From Trachythela sp. YZ-2020 (Eukaryota; Cnidaria; Anthozoa; Malacalcyonacea; Clavulariidae), in contig JADLSH010000393.1 in the NCBI GenBank assembly GCA_016169945.1, positions 5,411,501 to 5,475,500 of the forward strand: a stretch of 64,000 nucleotides of DNA, written 5' to 3'. The notes beneath the pieces were generated by a model. The model was not told where the DNA came from and ran no database searches. It saw only the letters and a program-made list of their open reading frames with translations. Both the position numbers and the translations under genes were made by a program. Below, piece after piece: positions 54,662 through 64,000 of this stretch; within the stretch, counting starts at the first letter, position 1, and each line of letters begins with the position of its first letter.

Positions 54662-55124
54662 CACTTAAAAAACCATGGCAACAGTCTTTGGGCCTCTTCC
54701 GGTTGTTTTTGTCTGAAAGTCCAGTTTGGCCGCACGCTATGATTTCAAATTTCGTAACTTTGTCAATTTTTATTGTTTTTCTTTGAAAGTTGGTCGTAGG
54801 TACTGTTTTTAAAACTCTATAAAACGGTGTATTAGCGAAAATCACACGGTTTTTAAAACAGAAGTTATAATCGACCAAAGATACTGAATATATCATTAGT
54901 TTACGATATAATAAATATATCAGACTACAAAGGTTAAAACTCACAGAGATCTGTAAAACAATGTGTTTGGCATTAGCCAAGAAGTCCAAGAACAGTTTTG
55001 TTTGCTGAATCGATTGGTGGTATTTTCATCCGTTTTGGATGAGGGGCGCCAAAGTACAAGCACTCAAAGTCATCATCCCTTGGAGGTTGGTATTCGACGG
55101 TGCCATCCAGAAAGAGTTAATATT
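54662..55124 (-). pseudogene. DUF6589-like gene 3' end, dispersed copy
   Basis: This corresponds to 14432-14905. The right part, near 55110-55010, encodes the C-terminus on the minus strand (LDGTVEYQPPRDDFECLYFG-like with a frameshift). The left part is non-coding and begins at the same CCACTTAAAAAACC boundary. It joins the LINE 55125-57671 directly, which it truncates. The rest of the DUF6589-like gene is not present here. Confidence 0.65.
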
Positions 55125-55740
55125 GACATATTCTGTAACGTTCCCATCAACTGTAATCCTTTGTTTTCTATTGGAAGGAAAATCAATTATCCAATTTATT
55201 ACTTAGGGTTAATATCCAATGCTTTAAGTTTCTTGCAAAGGAAAGAGTGAGAGATGCTATCAAAGGCTTTTTTGAAATCGAAGGTGAAAACTCGAACAAA
55301 GTCAGCATCAGAATCCAGCCAATGATGATAACTTGTAGTTAAGGCCATGGTGCTATTTTGACTGTGTTCATAGGCGAATCGGTCAATTCTTGTTGCAAAA
55401 CAATTTTTTCAAAAACTCTCATTATAATGTTGGTCAGGGGTATTGGCCTCAATTGATTAACTTCTTCAAAAGGAGACTCTTTTGGTATAGGAACAATGTT
55501 TGCCAATTTCCATAACACAGGAACAGTTTGTTCTCTTAGTGAACAGTTAAAAATATCTGTAATAACGGGAGCTAGTAAGTCTGAATAATCTCTCCAGAAC
55601 CAGAATGGCAAGTGATCAGGCCCCGGCGATGTGTGCTTTAGATTTAATAGGACATCTTTAACATGGCCAATCGTAACATTAGGAACTTGAACTACGTCTG
55701 GGATTGGCAAAGTTTCAGGAACTATATAATTAGGATCGGT
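55125..55740 (-). pseudogene. LINE reverse transcriptase, 5' half
   Basis: The minus-strand RT has VTIGHVKDVLLNLKHTSPGP, DHLPFWFWRDYSDLLAPVIT, FNCSLREQTVPVLWKLANIV and LRPIPLTNIIMRVFEKIVLQ. After a frameshift come FAYEHSQNSTMALTT and FTFDFKKAFDSISHSFLCKK, then SNRKQRITVDGN. The catalytic YADD part is missing, cut by the DUF6589-type repeat. The TSPGPDHLP block and FDFKKAFDS place it among CR1/jockey-type LINEs. Confidence 0.8.
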
Positions 55741-55904
55741 ATTAATTTATTTGAAAAAATTATTTATATCATCAACATCGATAATAGGACTGAATTGGGT
55801 GTTCTGTTTGTTCCTGCCTGTTATTTTGTTTGCTGTTTCCCACCATGCTCTAGATCCCTTTTGAAACTTCCTACTTTCGCAACAAACTGCACTGAGTTGA
55901 CTTG

Positions 55905-56070
55905 CACGAATAGGATTATTAATTCTTTCTTGAAATATGGTATATTCACTTTCACTGTACTCGTATCTTTTCTTGTTTCTTAGTTTACACGAATAGGATT
56001 ATTAATTCTTTCTTGAAATATGGTATATTCACTTTCACTGTACTCGTATCTTTTCTTGTTTCTTAGTTTA
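55905..56070. repeat. 83-bp tandem duplication in a LINE
   Basis: 55905-55987 and 55988-56070 are identical copies beginning CACGAATAGGATTATTAATT. They lie in the linker between endonuclease and RT. As 83 is not a multiple of three, the event broke the frame. Confidence 0.9.
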
Positions 56071-56089
56071 CATAAATATTTGACTAAAG

Positions 56090-56730
56090 GGGTCATATAT
56101 GGTGGATCATGTGAAGACATGTTTGCTCGAATTTATGGAGAGCATTCATTAAACATTTTTTCTAAAGTGTCATTAGACAGAAATACATCTAGAATTCGTT
56201 TGCCTCTTGTTGGAGCTTTAACCATTTGTTGCAAAGTGTGTTGTGTAACAAGTTCAGTTATATTTAGCTTGTTTATGTCTCCGCCAACTATGATTTTGGC
56301 ATAGGGTTTAATGAGAAAATCCTTTCACATGTATCCACCAAATAATCAATTAGGTCATTTTCATTATAAACAGGGTCGGGAGGGTTGTAGATGACCGAAA
56401 TTTAATATTCAGAATGTGCCGTAAAGACTTCACACCATAAACATTAAAAAACATTGCTTAAATCATATACATTTATATTCCAGTAGTTCCTACACATTAT
56501 AGCCACACCTCCACCAGCTCTTGTGTCGTTTCGACCCCTTCTAACAATTGTAAGACCCTCGGGACAAACAAAGATAGGAGGGAACATTGGGATTTAACCA
56601 AGTTTCAGATATAAGACAAATATCAGTTTCTTTAGATTTAAGTTCACAATACAGGGCAGCAGCAGCATCTGGTTTAAAACCAGTGAACGAGCATTGATGA
56701 CCATGAATTTAGGAACAATTTTCGATTAGT
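56090..56730 (-). pseudogene. LINE AP endonuclease domain
   Basis: From right to left: PKFMVINARSL (start box), IFVCPEGLTIVRRGRNDTRA, GGGVAIMCRNYWNINVYDLS, FTAHSEYISVIYNPPDPVY, DLIDYLVDTCERI, AKIIVGGDINKLNITELVTQ (GDIN, a variant of GDFN) and APTRGKRILDVFLSNDTLEK, then MSSHDPPYMTP (SSHD, the SDH box). Three or more frameshifts lie between 56700 and 56300. It belongs to the same element as the RT at 55125-55740. Confidence 0.8.
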
Positions 56731-56892
56731 AGGTCTAGAATCGATAGGTCTGGACACAGAGCGGCGAGCGTTACTGGGAGACTGTCATAGAAGAAAAGGT
56801 GGGACAACTGAGGGGTTTCTGGGGGAACAGGGCGGTAGCAAAACTTGCACCATTTGGGTTGGACTACGTAAGGTTCGTAGCTGGTAGCAGTA

Positions 56893-57671
56893 TCAGCAGT
56901 GGTCAGTTGTGTGGCTGGAGCAGCTTGTCCGGTTAGGATGGGGGTTTCGGATTTGCAGTGGGATTTCTTTTTCTTTGAAGTAGCTGTTTGGAGCAGGCAT
57001 AGTAGATGTAGTAGGTAAGGCTTCAGTGGTGGATTCAGAGGTTTGAGAACAGGAGTTAGTGAGAGAGGGAGTAGGAGTTTGAGAGGTGGAGGAGGTGAAG
57101 TCAGCTACAGTGGTATTGGTGGCAGCATCTTGGTTTGTGCTGAGGGTAATCATAGATGGCTGGACACCAGTGTCCACCATAGATGGCTGGACACCAGTGT
57201 CCGCCTGGAGACTATCAGTGTCAGTGGCATCATCAAGCTGTTGTTGGCTTGTTCGAGGGACCAAGAGTCAGGTTTGGTTGCGAGAGAAGCAGTGGCAGCA
57301 GAAGCGGGTTTGACGGTTGTATGTGGGAAGGTCTTAAGCCCAGCCATACTCCTTTTGAGAGGAAGTCCAGGAACCGTCACCAACAGAGAGAATCTTCTTG
57401 TCCTGGAGCAGTCCTCTGTGCATGCGCCATCTTCTGGATGGTCTGAGTTGCCACCAATCGTTTCCAAACAGCTTGAGAGTCTTCTGAGGTCTTCTTTGAT
57501 TAAGCTGATAAGAACAGAGTTCTTATCTTTGGCCGAAACCCTTATGTCCAATTGGTTCATGTGGCTTAAGTTTTTGTAATTTACAAAGTTTCGAAAAGAG
57601 GATGCATATGCCATGAGCATCATATAATCCAAAATGAGAGTATGTTGCCCTAGGCTACGTTTTGGGTGCAA
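56893..57671 (-). pseudogene. Putative LINE ORF1
   Basis: Two overlapping frames upstream of the endonuclease read MHPKRSLGQHTLILDYMMLM, AYASSFRNFVNYKNLSHMNQ and LDIRVSAKDKNSVLISLIKE, then Ser/Thr-rich sequence (TTVADFTSSTSQTPTPSLTN). The position and polar, low-complexity C-terminus suggest the nucleic-acid-binding ORF1 of the LINE. A 26-bp tandem duplication of ATAGATGGCTGGACACCAGT occurs at about 57152-57203. No zinc knuckle was seen. Confidence 0.5.
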
Positions 57672-57940
57672 ATTACATGATCGAAATGAGGAGACGTGAG
57701 GTCATGTTGGGGAAGGCTGTCAACATGTTCCTGTAATAAACTTAACTGAAACTTGATAAATGTGGATAAATTATGTTATAAATAATAAGCTTCCAGGAGT
57801 TGGCAAATCATAATTTTTAAGGTGCACTTGTCCACTAGCTGAAAAAATGCTAAAGTTTGAAAAAGTTACATGACAAGACATCACATTACATTACGCTCCT
57901 GTATGTGCCGATAGATGTCAGTGGAACCCTGGATCACGTA
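57672..57940. other. Spacer between LINEs, nothing recognised
   Basis: No coding feature or repeat was recognised. Confidence 0.3.
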
Positions 57941-57949
57941 CGTGCCACA

Positions 57950-59080
57950 AAGTTTTCTGAAAGGTTCTTGTACCAGCAGGACATTCCAAGGGCATTTAGT
58001 ACACGTTCCTAGCCAGGAAACCAAGCACAGAGGGCACCTAGACACTTGAGACTTGCACAGGCAAGTTGCTGTATTGCACGGTGCAGTCAGTGATAATATC
58101 TCTTTGGCGTACTGCAGTTACGAGGCACTCTACAATCTTATTGTGGCAGTCCGTTATTGCTGTCGTGTTCGGTGGGTAGTGGCAGAGGATATGTGGGAGG
58201 GTTGCAAGTTGTTCACAGTGGCAATACAATACGTTGGGTTGCTGTTAGACCAACTTCACGAAGTTGGTAGGGAGACAATTCAGGTGTACTTTGTGGATAA
58301 ATCTCCAATCCTTGAACCGAATGTTCAAGCCAGTGAACTGCCACAAAGACCTGTTACAAAAGCATCAGTGTCGAGGGTTCAAGCAACTTTGCCTTGATCT
58401 TGTAGGTCACATAGTCCAAGCAAAAGACATCTGCCACAAAGAAACTGTCTGCATATTCCGGGGTAGTTATGGTAGGTGGTCCGGTGTCCGGGACAATAAT
58501 AGTGATGTTCATATGCTTTGTTGCATGATGTGTCTGGGCCCAAAGAGATGATCACTAGAGTTTGAAAGAAAGCAAGAAACAAGATTAGGTGTGGGGTCAG
58601 ACTGAGCTGCGAAACGCACAGTTGAAACATACTGACCAGACTGTTTGGATTCATTGTGACCAATATGCTTCCAAGGACTCGGTGGTGGGATCTGTTGATT
58701 GAAGTGCTCAGGGAGGCACACTTGTTTGGGCAGAAGTCAGGGCATCAGCACTTTGTGGTACCATGATCACAATGTCATCCGCGTAAGCGAGGACAGAGAT
58801 AGGGGTGCCGTGGTGCTTTAGTGGACTGCCTGTAGCTATCGTTGCTGAAGACTTTCTGAGGTGCGTGTTTTTTTAATTGAGCTAGGAAGGGTAAGTCTTG
58901 CACTGGGACACCTTGGAGCAGGTTGAGGTCACTGCTGCAAGGTTGAGGGGTATATGTTGTTGACGGTGTTTGTCAAGATGTGGTTGTATGCCTTTTGTTG
59001 CACGTTCCGCAGCTCAGTGGAATGCTTGGCAAATTGGGAACATGGCCACTTGGAATCTCCATGTGGAAAGCTTAAAACAA
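57950..59080 (-). pseudogene. R2/NeSL-like LINE 3' half
   Basis: The palm box GTPISVLAYADDIVIMVP followed by QSADAL (near 58810-58745) is the RT catalytic centre. Upstream, SKWPCSQFAKHSTELRNVQQ and KAYNHILTNTVNNIYP lie at 59050-58940. Downstream, DWRFIHKVHLNCLPTN precedes a C-terminal zinc-finger-like region, LYCHCEQLATLPHILCHYPP (near 58230), then ITDCHNKIVECLVTAVRQRD. This C-x-C...H-x-x-x-H/C tail resembles R2 and NeSL elements. Multiple frameshifts. It is cut at about 59080, where the Tx1-like LINE ends. Confidence 0.65.
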
Positions 59081-60394
59081 ACAAATTATATATATATACG
59101 GGCGACCCCGTACTCGCCATACAAAAAAACAAACAAGACACTAGGTTATGAAGTCTCAGTCGAACCAGATCCAGTCTTCCGCTGTGATAGAGCCAACAAG
59201 ACTGTCAGCAAGCCATTCATGGATAAAACGATCCCAAGGACAATGATGCTTGTGCATACGGACGAGGAAACGGAACATCGAACACGCTTTCCGAAGAGTG
59301 ACTTGGATATCAGGGGCGATGTGCTCTAACCAATAATTATTCTGGGCAAGCCAGATGTGATGACGTAAAAAAACCCAACAACGCCGAATACAGAGGAGGG
59401 ATCGCGAAACTGGATGTCACTGACGGTTGAAACTTGCATAACTTTGACAGGAACCAATCCAACACGGCCGATGCAAAACGACAAGACGTGAAGAGATGGT
59501 CCAAGTCTTCGGGCTGGCCACAGAAACAGGCGGGATCGACCCGCATGCCAAAACGAACAAGACGATCTGCCGTTGGAATAATGCCATGGAATGACAACCA
59601 CGAAGTATCCTGGACACCACACACAAAACGCCACAAACGAAGGCTGACCCATGCTTGATGCCACTGGACAGGAATGCCAAGATCACGGAACTTGGCCAGA
59701 GATTGATGTTCAATATGCTGTGCAGTCGAGAGGAGGGAATAACCGACACGAGCGGACAGTTCATCAATAGGGAGGGGATCACCAGATGGACAAGGGATCA
59801 CCCAAACACCATGTTCGTTCTTTCCTTTAAGATCGACCCACACACGCAAGATAGACATGTAGAAGGAGGGGAGCTTTTTGATCAAGTACGCAGGAATGGT
59901 AGCGCGCACGAGAACATCAGGAACCGTTTGACCAAACGAAGAGGAGGCATAGAAGTTGAAGAAGACTGTCCACGGATGAGGTTGCTGAGAAAAAAAGCGG
60001 CGGAGCCAAACTGCACAAAGAGAGGTAAGTTTACGGGTAACATCCACGACACCGAGACCCTCTGAAGTGAGCGGCTGTGTGACCAATTACGGGCCATCCA
60101 TTCTCTTTTCTTGCTCCAAATGAAGGGAAACAAAACTTTATTAATTTTAAAGATAACCGTTTTCGGGATATCGAAGATGGTGGCTTGATACCAGAAGATT
60201 GACAAACCAAGCATATTCGCAATCATATCACGACCACGAAAGGTTAACTGGCGTTGTTTCCATAAAGATAACTGACCCTCAAACCGATCCACCAACAAGC
60301 TCCAATCCACCAACAAGCTCCGATCCACTTGATTATCATTGCTCAGACGGCAGCCAAGGACAGTAATTGCTTCGTTGCTCCAGTGAACGGGCAT
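59081..60394 (-). pseudogene. Tx1/L1-like LINE ORF2, thumb and C-terminal zinc finger
   Basis: The C-terminal half of ORF2 reads WSNEAITVLGCRLSNDNQVD, FEGQLSLWKQRQLTFRGRDM and IFWYQATIFDIPKTVIFKIN, then FPFIWSKKREWMARNW. After a frame change come TQPLTSEGLGVVDVTRKLTS, a long open stretch (59337-60086) and the zinc finger DPACFCGQPEDLDHLFTSCR. The 59081-59336 part continues the protein (WDRFIHEWLADSLVGSI) and ends in a TATATATA tail at 59085-59098. The LSLWKQRxLTFRGR block is an L1/Tx1 hallmark. Only two or three frame breaks are visible, so it is a comparatively young copy. Confidence 0.85.
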
Positions 60395-61493
60395 ATTAAC
60401 ACGATCGGTCCAAGAACCAAACAGTAAACCATGACTCTTGGTGACATTAAGTTTTGCTCCAGAGGCTTGTTCGTATCTCTCGAAGAGGGCGAATAAGGAA
60501 AGGAGAGCTTGATCCGAGCGTACCAGGATGCTTGTGTCATCAGCGTGCTGAAAGATCTTAACGTGTTGACCATCAGGAAGATCAAAACAGTCGATAGAGT
60601 GTTCTTTTTTAATCGCCGTCGCTATAGATTTGTAATATATAAAAGAGGTGACAAAAGGACTCGAAATGCTTCGCTTGTATAATCATTAACTAACACACAA
60701 GAAAAAATATCAGTGTAGATAAGTTGAACCCATGAACGAAAGGACGGTTCATCTTTTCTAATACACATAGTAGGAAAGACCAATCGACGTGATCGAAAGC
60801 TTTCTGTTGATCTAACGAGATTACAGCACCACCAATGTTGTTACTGTTGGAGTACTTTATAATATCCTGCAACAAACGAGTGCTTTCGCTGGAAAACCGA
60901 CCAGGAACTCCACAGGTTTGAGCAGGGGAAACGACGGAAGAGATAACAGATTTGAGGCAGTTGGTTGTTAGAACTTTGGCCAGGATCTTATAATCTACAC
61001 ATAGTAACGAAATGGGATGCCAATTCTTGATATCCATTTTGTCATTCTTCTTATAGAGTAGGGTAATGAGACCAGTCCGCTGCATAAAAGATAACGAGCC
61101 AGATGATGAAAACAGCAGCAAGATCATCACCAAGGACATCGCAGAAAGATTTGTAGAATTCATAGGGGAGACCATCGATACCAGGAGATTTGTTGTTCTT
61201 AAAACTGTTCAGAGCCGCCAAGCATTCAGATGTATTAATATCACTGTCGCACAAAGAAGATTCACGATTGGTTAGAGATAAGTCCAGAGAATCAATGAAG
61301 AAATCTTGATCTGAACGGGAAAGGACGGACGCGGTAAACAATTGAACGTAGAAGAGACACCAAACACGAAGGATGGCGGAGATAGAGCGGACGATAACTC
61401 CCCGGTATTACGAATTCCGGTAAACAACTTGCACACAGCACAAGTCTTTTCCAGCCGGAAAAAGTATGCGGAGGAGGTTTCGCCTTCTTCTGC
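60395..61493 (-). pseudogene. Tx1/L1-like LINE ORF2 reverse transcriptase
   Basis: Right to left: SECLAALNSFKNNKSPGIDG, LPYEFYKSFCDVLGDDLAAV, GLITLLYKKNDKMDIKNWHP, ISLLCVDYKILAKVLTTNCL, SAQTCGVPGRFSSESTRLLQ-like block and GAVISLDQQKAFDHVDWSFL (catalytic Asp). Then HADDTSILVRSDQALLSLF near 60560-60520 (the second catalytic box, HADD rather than YADD or FADD), and ASGAKLNVTKSHGLLFGSWT. The domain is complete, with frameshifts near 61110 and 60680. Confidence 0.88.
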
Positions 61494-62589
61494 CTACTGC
61501 TCACAAGCACAAATCTTTGCACTGTCAGCTTTCCTTAGATGTTCCAAAGCAAGTAAATCTTTCGCTTCTTTAATAAACTGGGAAACATCATCACCGTTGT
61601 TTTCTCGACGAGTTAAATGGTATAGTGTATTTTCTAAAGATGCAAGGCGAGCGCGATCGGATAGCGCTTTCTCACGAGAGGATCGCTTCATCGTCTTTTT
61701 AAGGTGAGCTTTACCAGCATCCCACCAAAGATCGAGGGTTGGAAAGGTCGCTTTCTGTTCTTGCCACGAAAGCCAGAACTGACGAACACGAGCGGTAAAG
61801 TCGACATCATTTAATAGAGAAATATTCAATTTCCAGATACCAGGACCACGGTCAGGCATACTGGGTAGTGCGAGGCGAAGAAAAACGTAGGAATGGTCGG
61901 AACGGAATAAAAGGAGGATTTCTACATCAATTACGTTAGCCAGAAGATGGGAAGATATCCAAAGCATATCCAGACGAGACGCTTAAGAGCCATTTGCTCG
62001 ATGCCAGGTATAATCATGGGAGGTTGGATATTACACACGCCATGCGTCTTGTAAGTTGAGATGTTCGGTCAACTGACGGAGGGATATAGGCCAATTATAT
62101 GCCCACAGCGAGGTTGGATTGCAGCCGCGACGATGGTGTTAAAATCACCACAAACAAAAGTAGGGAGGGAAGTACCAATCTTCGGAAGGATTTCTTCAAA
62201 AAACTCTTCACAAGATTTCTTTTGTTTGGGACCATACAAGGTAACAACTTGAAAGGGAGAGGTATCACTTGTGATCATAGAAAAAGTGACAATTTGGAGC
62301 CGACCAGAATCATCAAACTCTTCACGGTCCGTTTTTAGGAATGGTTTGTATAAGACTGCGACGCCACAACTTCGCGCTGTACCAGGAGAAGAAAGGACAG
62401 AGTACTTTTGAATATTATTACCACACAACGCTTCCGAGGCCACCCAGGACGAGAAGTAGAGTGTTTCTTGCAAGCAAACAATGTCCGGCTTGCAACAATT
62501 AAACAAGAGAACAATATAGTACGATGTGACTGGTCGCGTAATCCTTGACAATTTACTGTAACCAAGGATATGTAATTAAAATTTGCCAT
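61494..62589 (-). pseudogene. Tx1/L1-like LINE ORF2 endonuclease and linker
   Basis: The start MANFNYISLVTVNCQGLRD at 62589 opens the AP-type endonuclease: CKPDIVCLQETLYFSSWVAS, RSCGVAVLYKPFLKTDREEF, FQVVTLYGPKQKKSCEEFFE and TFVCGDFNTIVAAAIQPRCG (GDFN box). The end is FRSDHSYVFLRLALP (SDH box) near 61890. A linker with WDAGKAHLKKTMKRSSREKA follows. One frameshift near 62500 and another near 62050 break an otherwise readable domain. ORF1 lies immediately upstream. Confidence 0.87.
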
Positions 62590-62609
62590 TAAGTAATGGA
62601 TAAAATAAT

Positions 62610-63997
62610 CTAATTGAAATTGTTCACAAAGAATATTAAGATTAAATTAAATCTATACTTTAACCTGACGCATCCCCAGGTAAATCTGGTTTCGTCCGTT
62701 ATATCTGAAGCCGAGAGGGAAGCAAAATAATTGTCAGGAGAGGCCTCAACTCTTCCGGCGGGAGAAGAAGGAGCCAGAGAAACTGCTTCGGAGTCGAAGG
62801 AATAATCTTCACTTTCATGAGGCCCAGTGGAGGAGTCCGACGATGGGGACAATTCACGACCACCACAAAATGGCTAACAAGATTTTGAGCGAGGGCGAGA
62901 ACTTCGCGAACCATCACGCGAGGGGCGTAGCTGAGATGAACCTTTCGTCACTGCAGAATATGTACAGGTTGGTGGAACTGCAGGGGAAGGCAAAACTTCA
63001 CTGGCAGGTGGAACCACAACAGTACCGGCGGGAAGAACCAAATCGGCAGGGGGATCCACAGGTTCACTGGCTGGCGGAAACAACTCTGGAGACATAGCAA
63101 GAACTACATCGTCAACAACCATGGCTGTGGCTGTGTTGCTGGGCACCGAGACGGCCAACCCTTGGTTATATAAATCCTACATCATCAACAACCACGGCTG
63201 TGGCTGTGTTGCTGGGCACCGAGACAGCCAACCCTTGATTAGATAAATCAACACCAATGGCGTCAGCGGGAACAAGATCAATATGTTCAACAAAATGCGC
63301 GATGAGACCGTCAACCATGACAGAAACAGGCTGGAGGTCGATTTCAACAGCAGAAGTGGAAGCACCCACATTGACTAGCGTGGAAGGGATATCGTTAAAG
63401 ATAGGCAACCGATCAGCACGAACTGCAGCACGATCATCAGATAGAACTGTGGTTTTAGCAGGACATTTGCTACTAAAATGGCCCTCTTTACCACAAGAAA
63501 AACAGAGCCGCTTTTGTCCCTTATAATAGATGCTGCACCAATGTCCAGCAATGCATACACGGGTTGGAATATCTTTTGAAACTTCCATGAGAATGTTGCG
63601 TACACCAGTATAAACACTGGAATACTGTGCATATTTAATCATTTTAATAATACCATACAGTGATAGAGCTGTTAAGCTGGGTAACATTTACCCACTTATA
63701 CTGAGAAATAGATCGAAAAGTGACAGGTAAACCTCTAACAGTATAACCAACATTTTCTGCAGCTTCTAGTTTGTGTGCGTTCTTACATGTAACACGTAAA
63801 CGACCAGGCTCCATAAAGACAAACGCCTCAAAAAGATCCGTAAAATGATCGGATTGATCACGGAACACGTCAATAATTTCATGTACGTTGACATCACATA
63901 CATCGAGACGGTCAGACAAAATAAGGTCTGCCGTACGATTAATAAAGGGAATCATTATATAATCCTGCAAAGAAATAAAACAGGAATATACCTGCAA
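62610..63997 (-). pseudogene. Tx1/L1-like LINE ORF1 with CCHC knuckle
   Basis: The nucleic-acid-binding ORF1 reads DLILSDRLDVCDVNVHEIID, FMEPGRLRVTCKNAHKLEAA and VGYTVRGLPVTFRSISQYKW. A frameshift near 63655 follows, then YAQYSSVYTGVRNILMEVSK, IPTRVCIAGHWCSIYYKGQK and the zinc knuckle RLCFSCGKEGHFSSKCPAK (C-x2-C-x4-H-x4-C). The C-terminal part is Pro/Ser-rich and holds a 73-bp tandem duplication (63106-63251) that breaks the frame. It ends near 62690, about 100 bp before the ORF2 start. The start may lie beyond the window edge. Confidence 0.83.
63106..63251. repeat. 73-bp tandem duplication in LINE ORF1
   Basis: 63106-63178 and 63179-63251 repeat the unit encoding LAVSVPSNTATAVVVDDV with about five differences. 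Seventy-three is not a multiple of three, so this duplication shifts the frame. Confidence 0.88.
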
Positions 63998-64000
63998 TTA

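Larger units (their letters stand above)
52164..54889. repeat. 1,363-bp tandem duplication
   Basis: 52164-53526 and 53527-54889 are nearly identical; I noticed one difference (GCCTGTTTGAG at 53007 versus GCCTTTTTGAG at 54370). The units share TCT at the junction. Each holds the N-terminus of the 51933-52247 ORF, the right part of the insert, LINE fragment 2 and the left part of the DUF6589 3' repeat. It is either a recent duplication or an assembly duplicate. Confidence 0.92.

Noticed and set aside
57043..57579. Plus-strand ORF of 178 codons
   Set aside because: It overlaps the minus-strand LINE ORF1 region and has no recognisable domain. Orientation of the adjacent endonuclease and RT supports the minus strand.
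59434..60065. Plus-strand ORFs opposite the Tx1-like LINE
   Set aside because: The minus strand encodes clear L1/Tx1 thumb and zinc-finger motifs here.
1..64000. tRNA, rRNA, CRISPR arrays and bacterial promoters
   Set aside because: I looked for cloverleaf-like arms with A/B boxes, rRNA-like conserved blocks and regularly spaced short repeats and saw none. The introns and TE types show a eukaryotic genome.

Overview
The window is eukaryotic, AT-rich and packed with transposable elements (TEs). It looks like an invertebrate metazoan, most likely a cnidarian. That is an inference from the TE mix: a Helentron with OTU and endonuclease domains, a Penelope-like element, a DIRS/Ngaro-type element with an SGNH hydrolase, several LINE clades, and multi-exon DUF6589-like, RecQ-like and RPA-like genes linked to TEs. 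GT-AG introns are visible. I found no rRNA, tRNA, CRISPR array, bacterial operon or convincing intact single-copy host gene. Almost every coding stretch carries stops or frameshifts.

Layout. 1-3.7 kb: two decayed LINE copies facing each other. 4.3-5.2 kb: a Myb/SANT-like pseudogene. 5.8-32.3 kb: a Helentron on the minus strand (OTU protease, Cys-rich N-terminus, HUH Rep, Pif1 helicase, AP endonuclease). It is split by an 18,793-bp element at 11283-30075 that has 81-bp terminal inverted repeats and an 11-bp target-site duplication. Removing the insert and one duplication copy restores the Helentron reading frame across the join.

The 18.8-kb element is the main discovery candidate. From left to right it holds a RecQ-family helicase gene (+), a Penelope-like remnant, a multi-exon DUF6589-like gene (-), two small palindromic elements (MITEs), a multi-exon RPA-like single-strand-DNA-binding gene (-), and a HUH-Rep/Pif1 helicase gene (-) preceded by two tandem ubiquitin-protease-like domains. 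Both TIRs are followed inward by CCAAT boxes, and the right one also by a TATA box. If this is one unit, it is a DNA transposon with its own replication and repair gene set; a nested Helitron is the main alternative.

32.3-36 kb: a 21-bp minisatellite, a pair of roughly 330-bp direct repeats (one holding a LINE insertion, the other showing the empty site), and a second RPA-like gene (+). 36-41 kb: mostly non-coding, with a possible host exon near 38.9 kb and a TG-rich microsatellite. 41-43.1 kb: a LINE (-) flanked by 204-bp direct repeats. 43.8-47.2 kb: a DIRS/Ngaro-type element (-) interrupted by a hAT-like element with an 8-bp duplication. 47.9-48.5 kb: an unrecognised ORF. 49.2-49.8 kb: an inverted-repeat element. 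51.3-55.1 kb: a LINE broken by an insert, then a 1,363-bp tandem duplication and two copies of the DUF6589 3' end. 55.1-57.7 kb: another LINE. 57.9-59.1 kb: an R2/NeSL-like LINE end. 59.1-64 kb: a nearly full-length Tx1/L1-like LINE, all on the minus strand.

All family calls come from reading translated motifs by eye. No database search was run.
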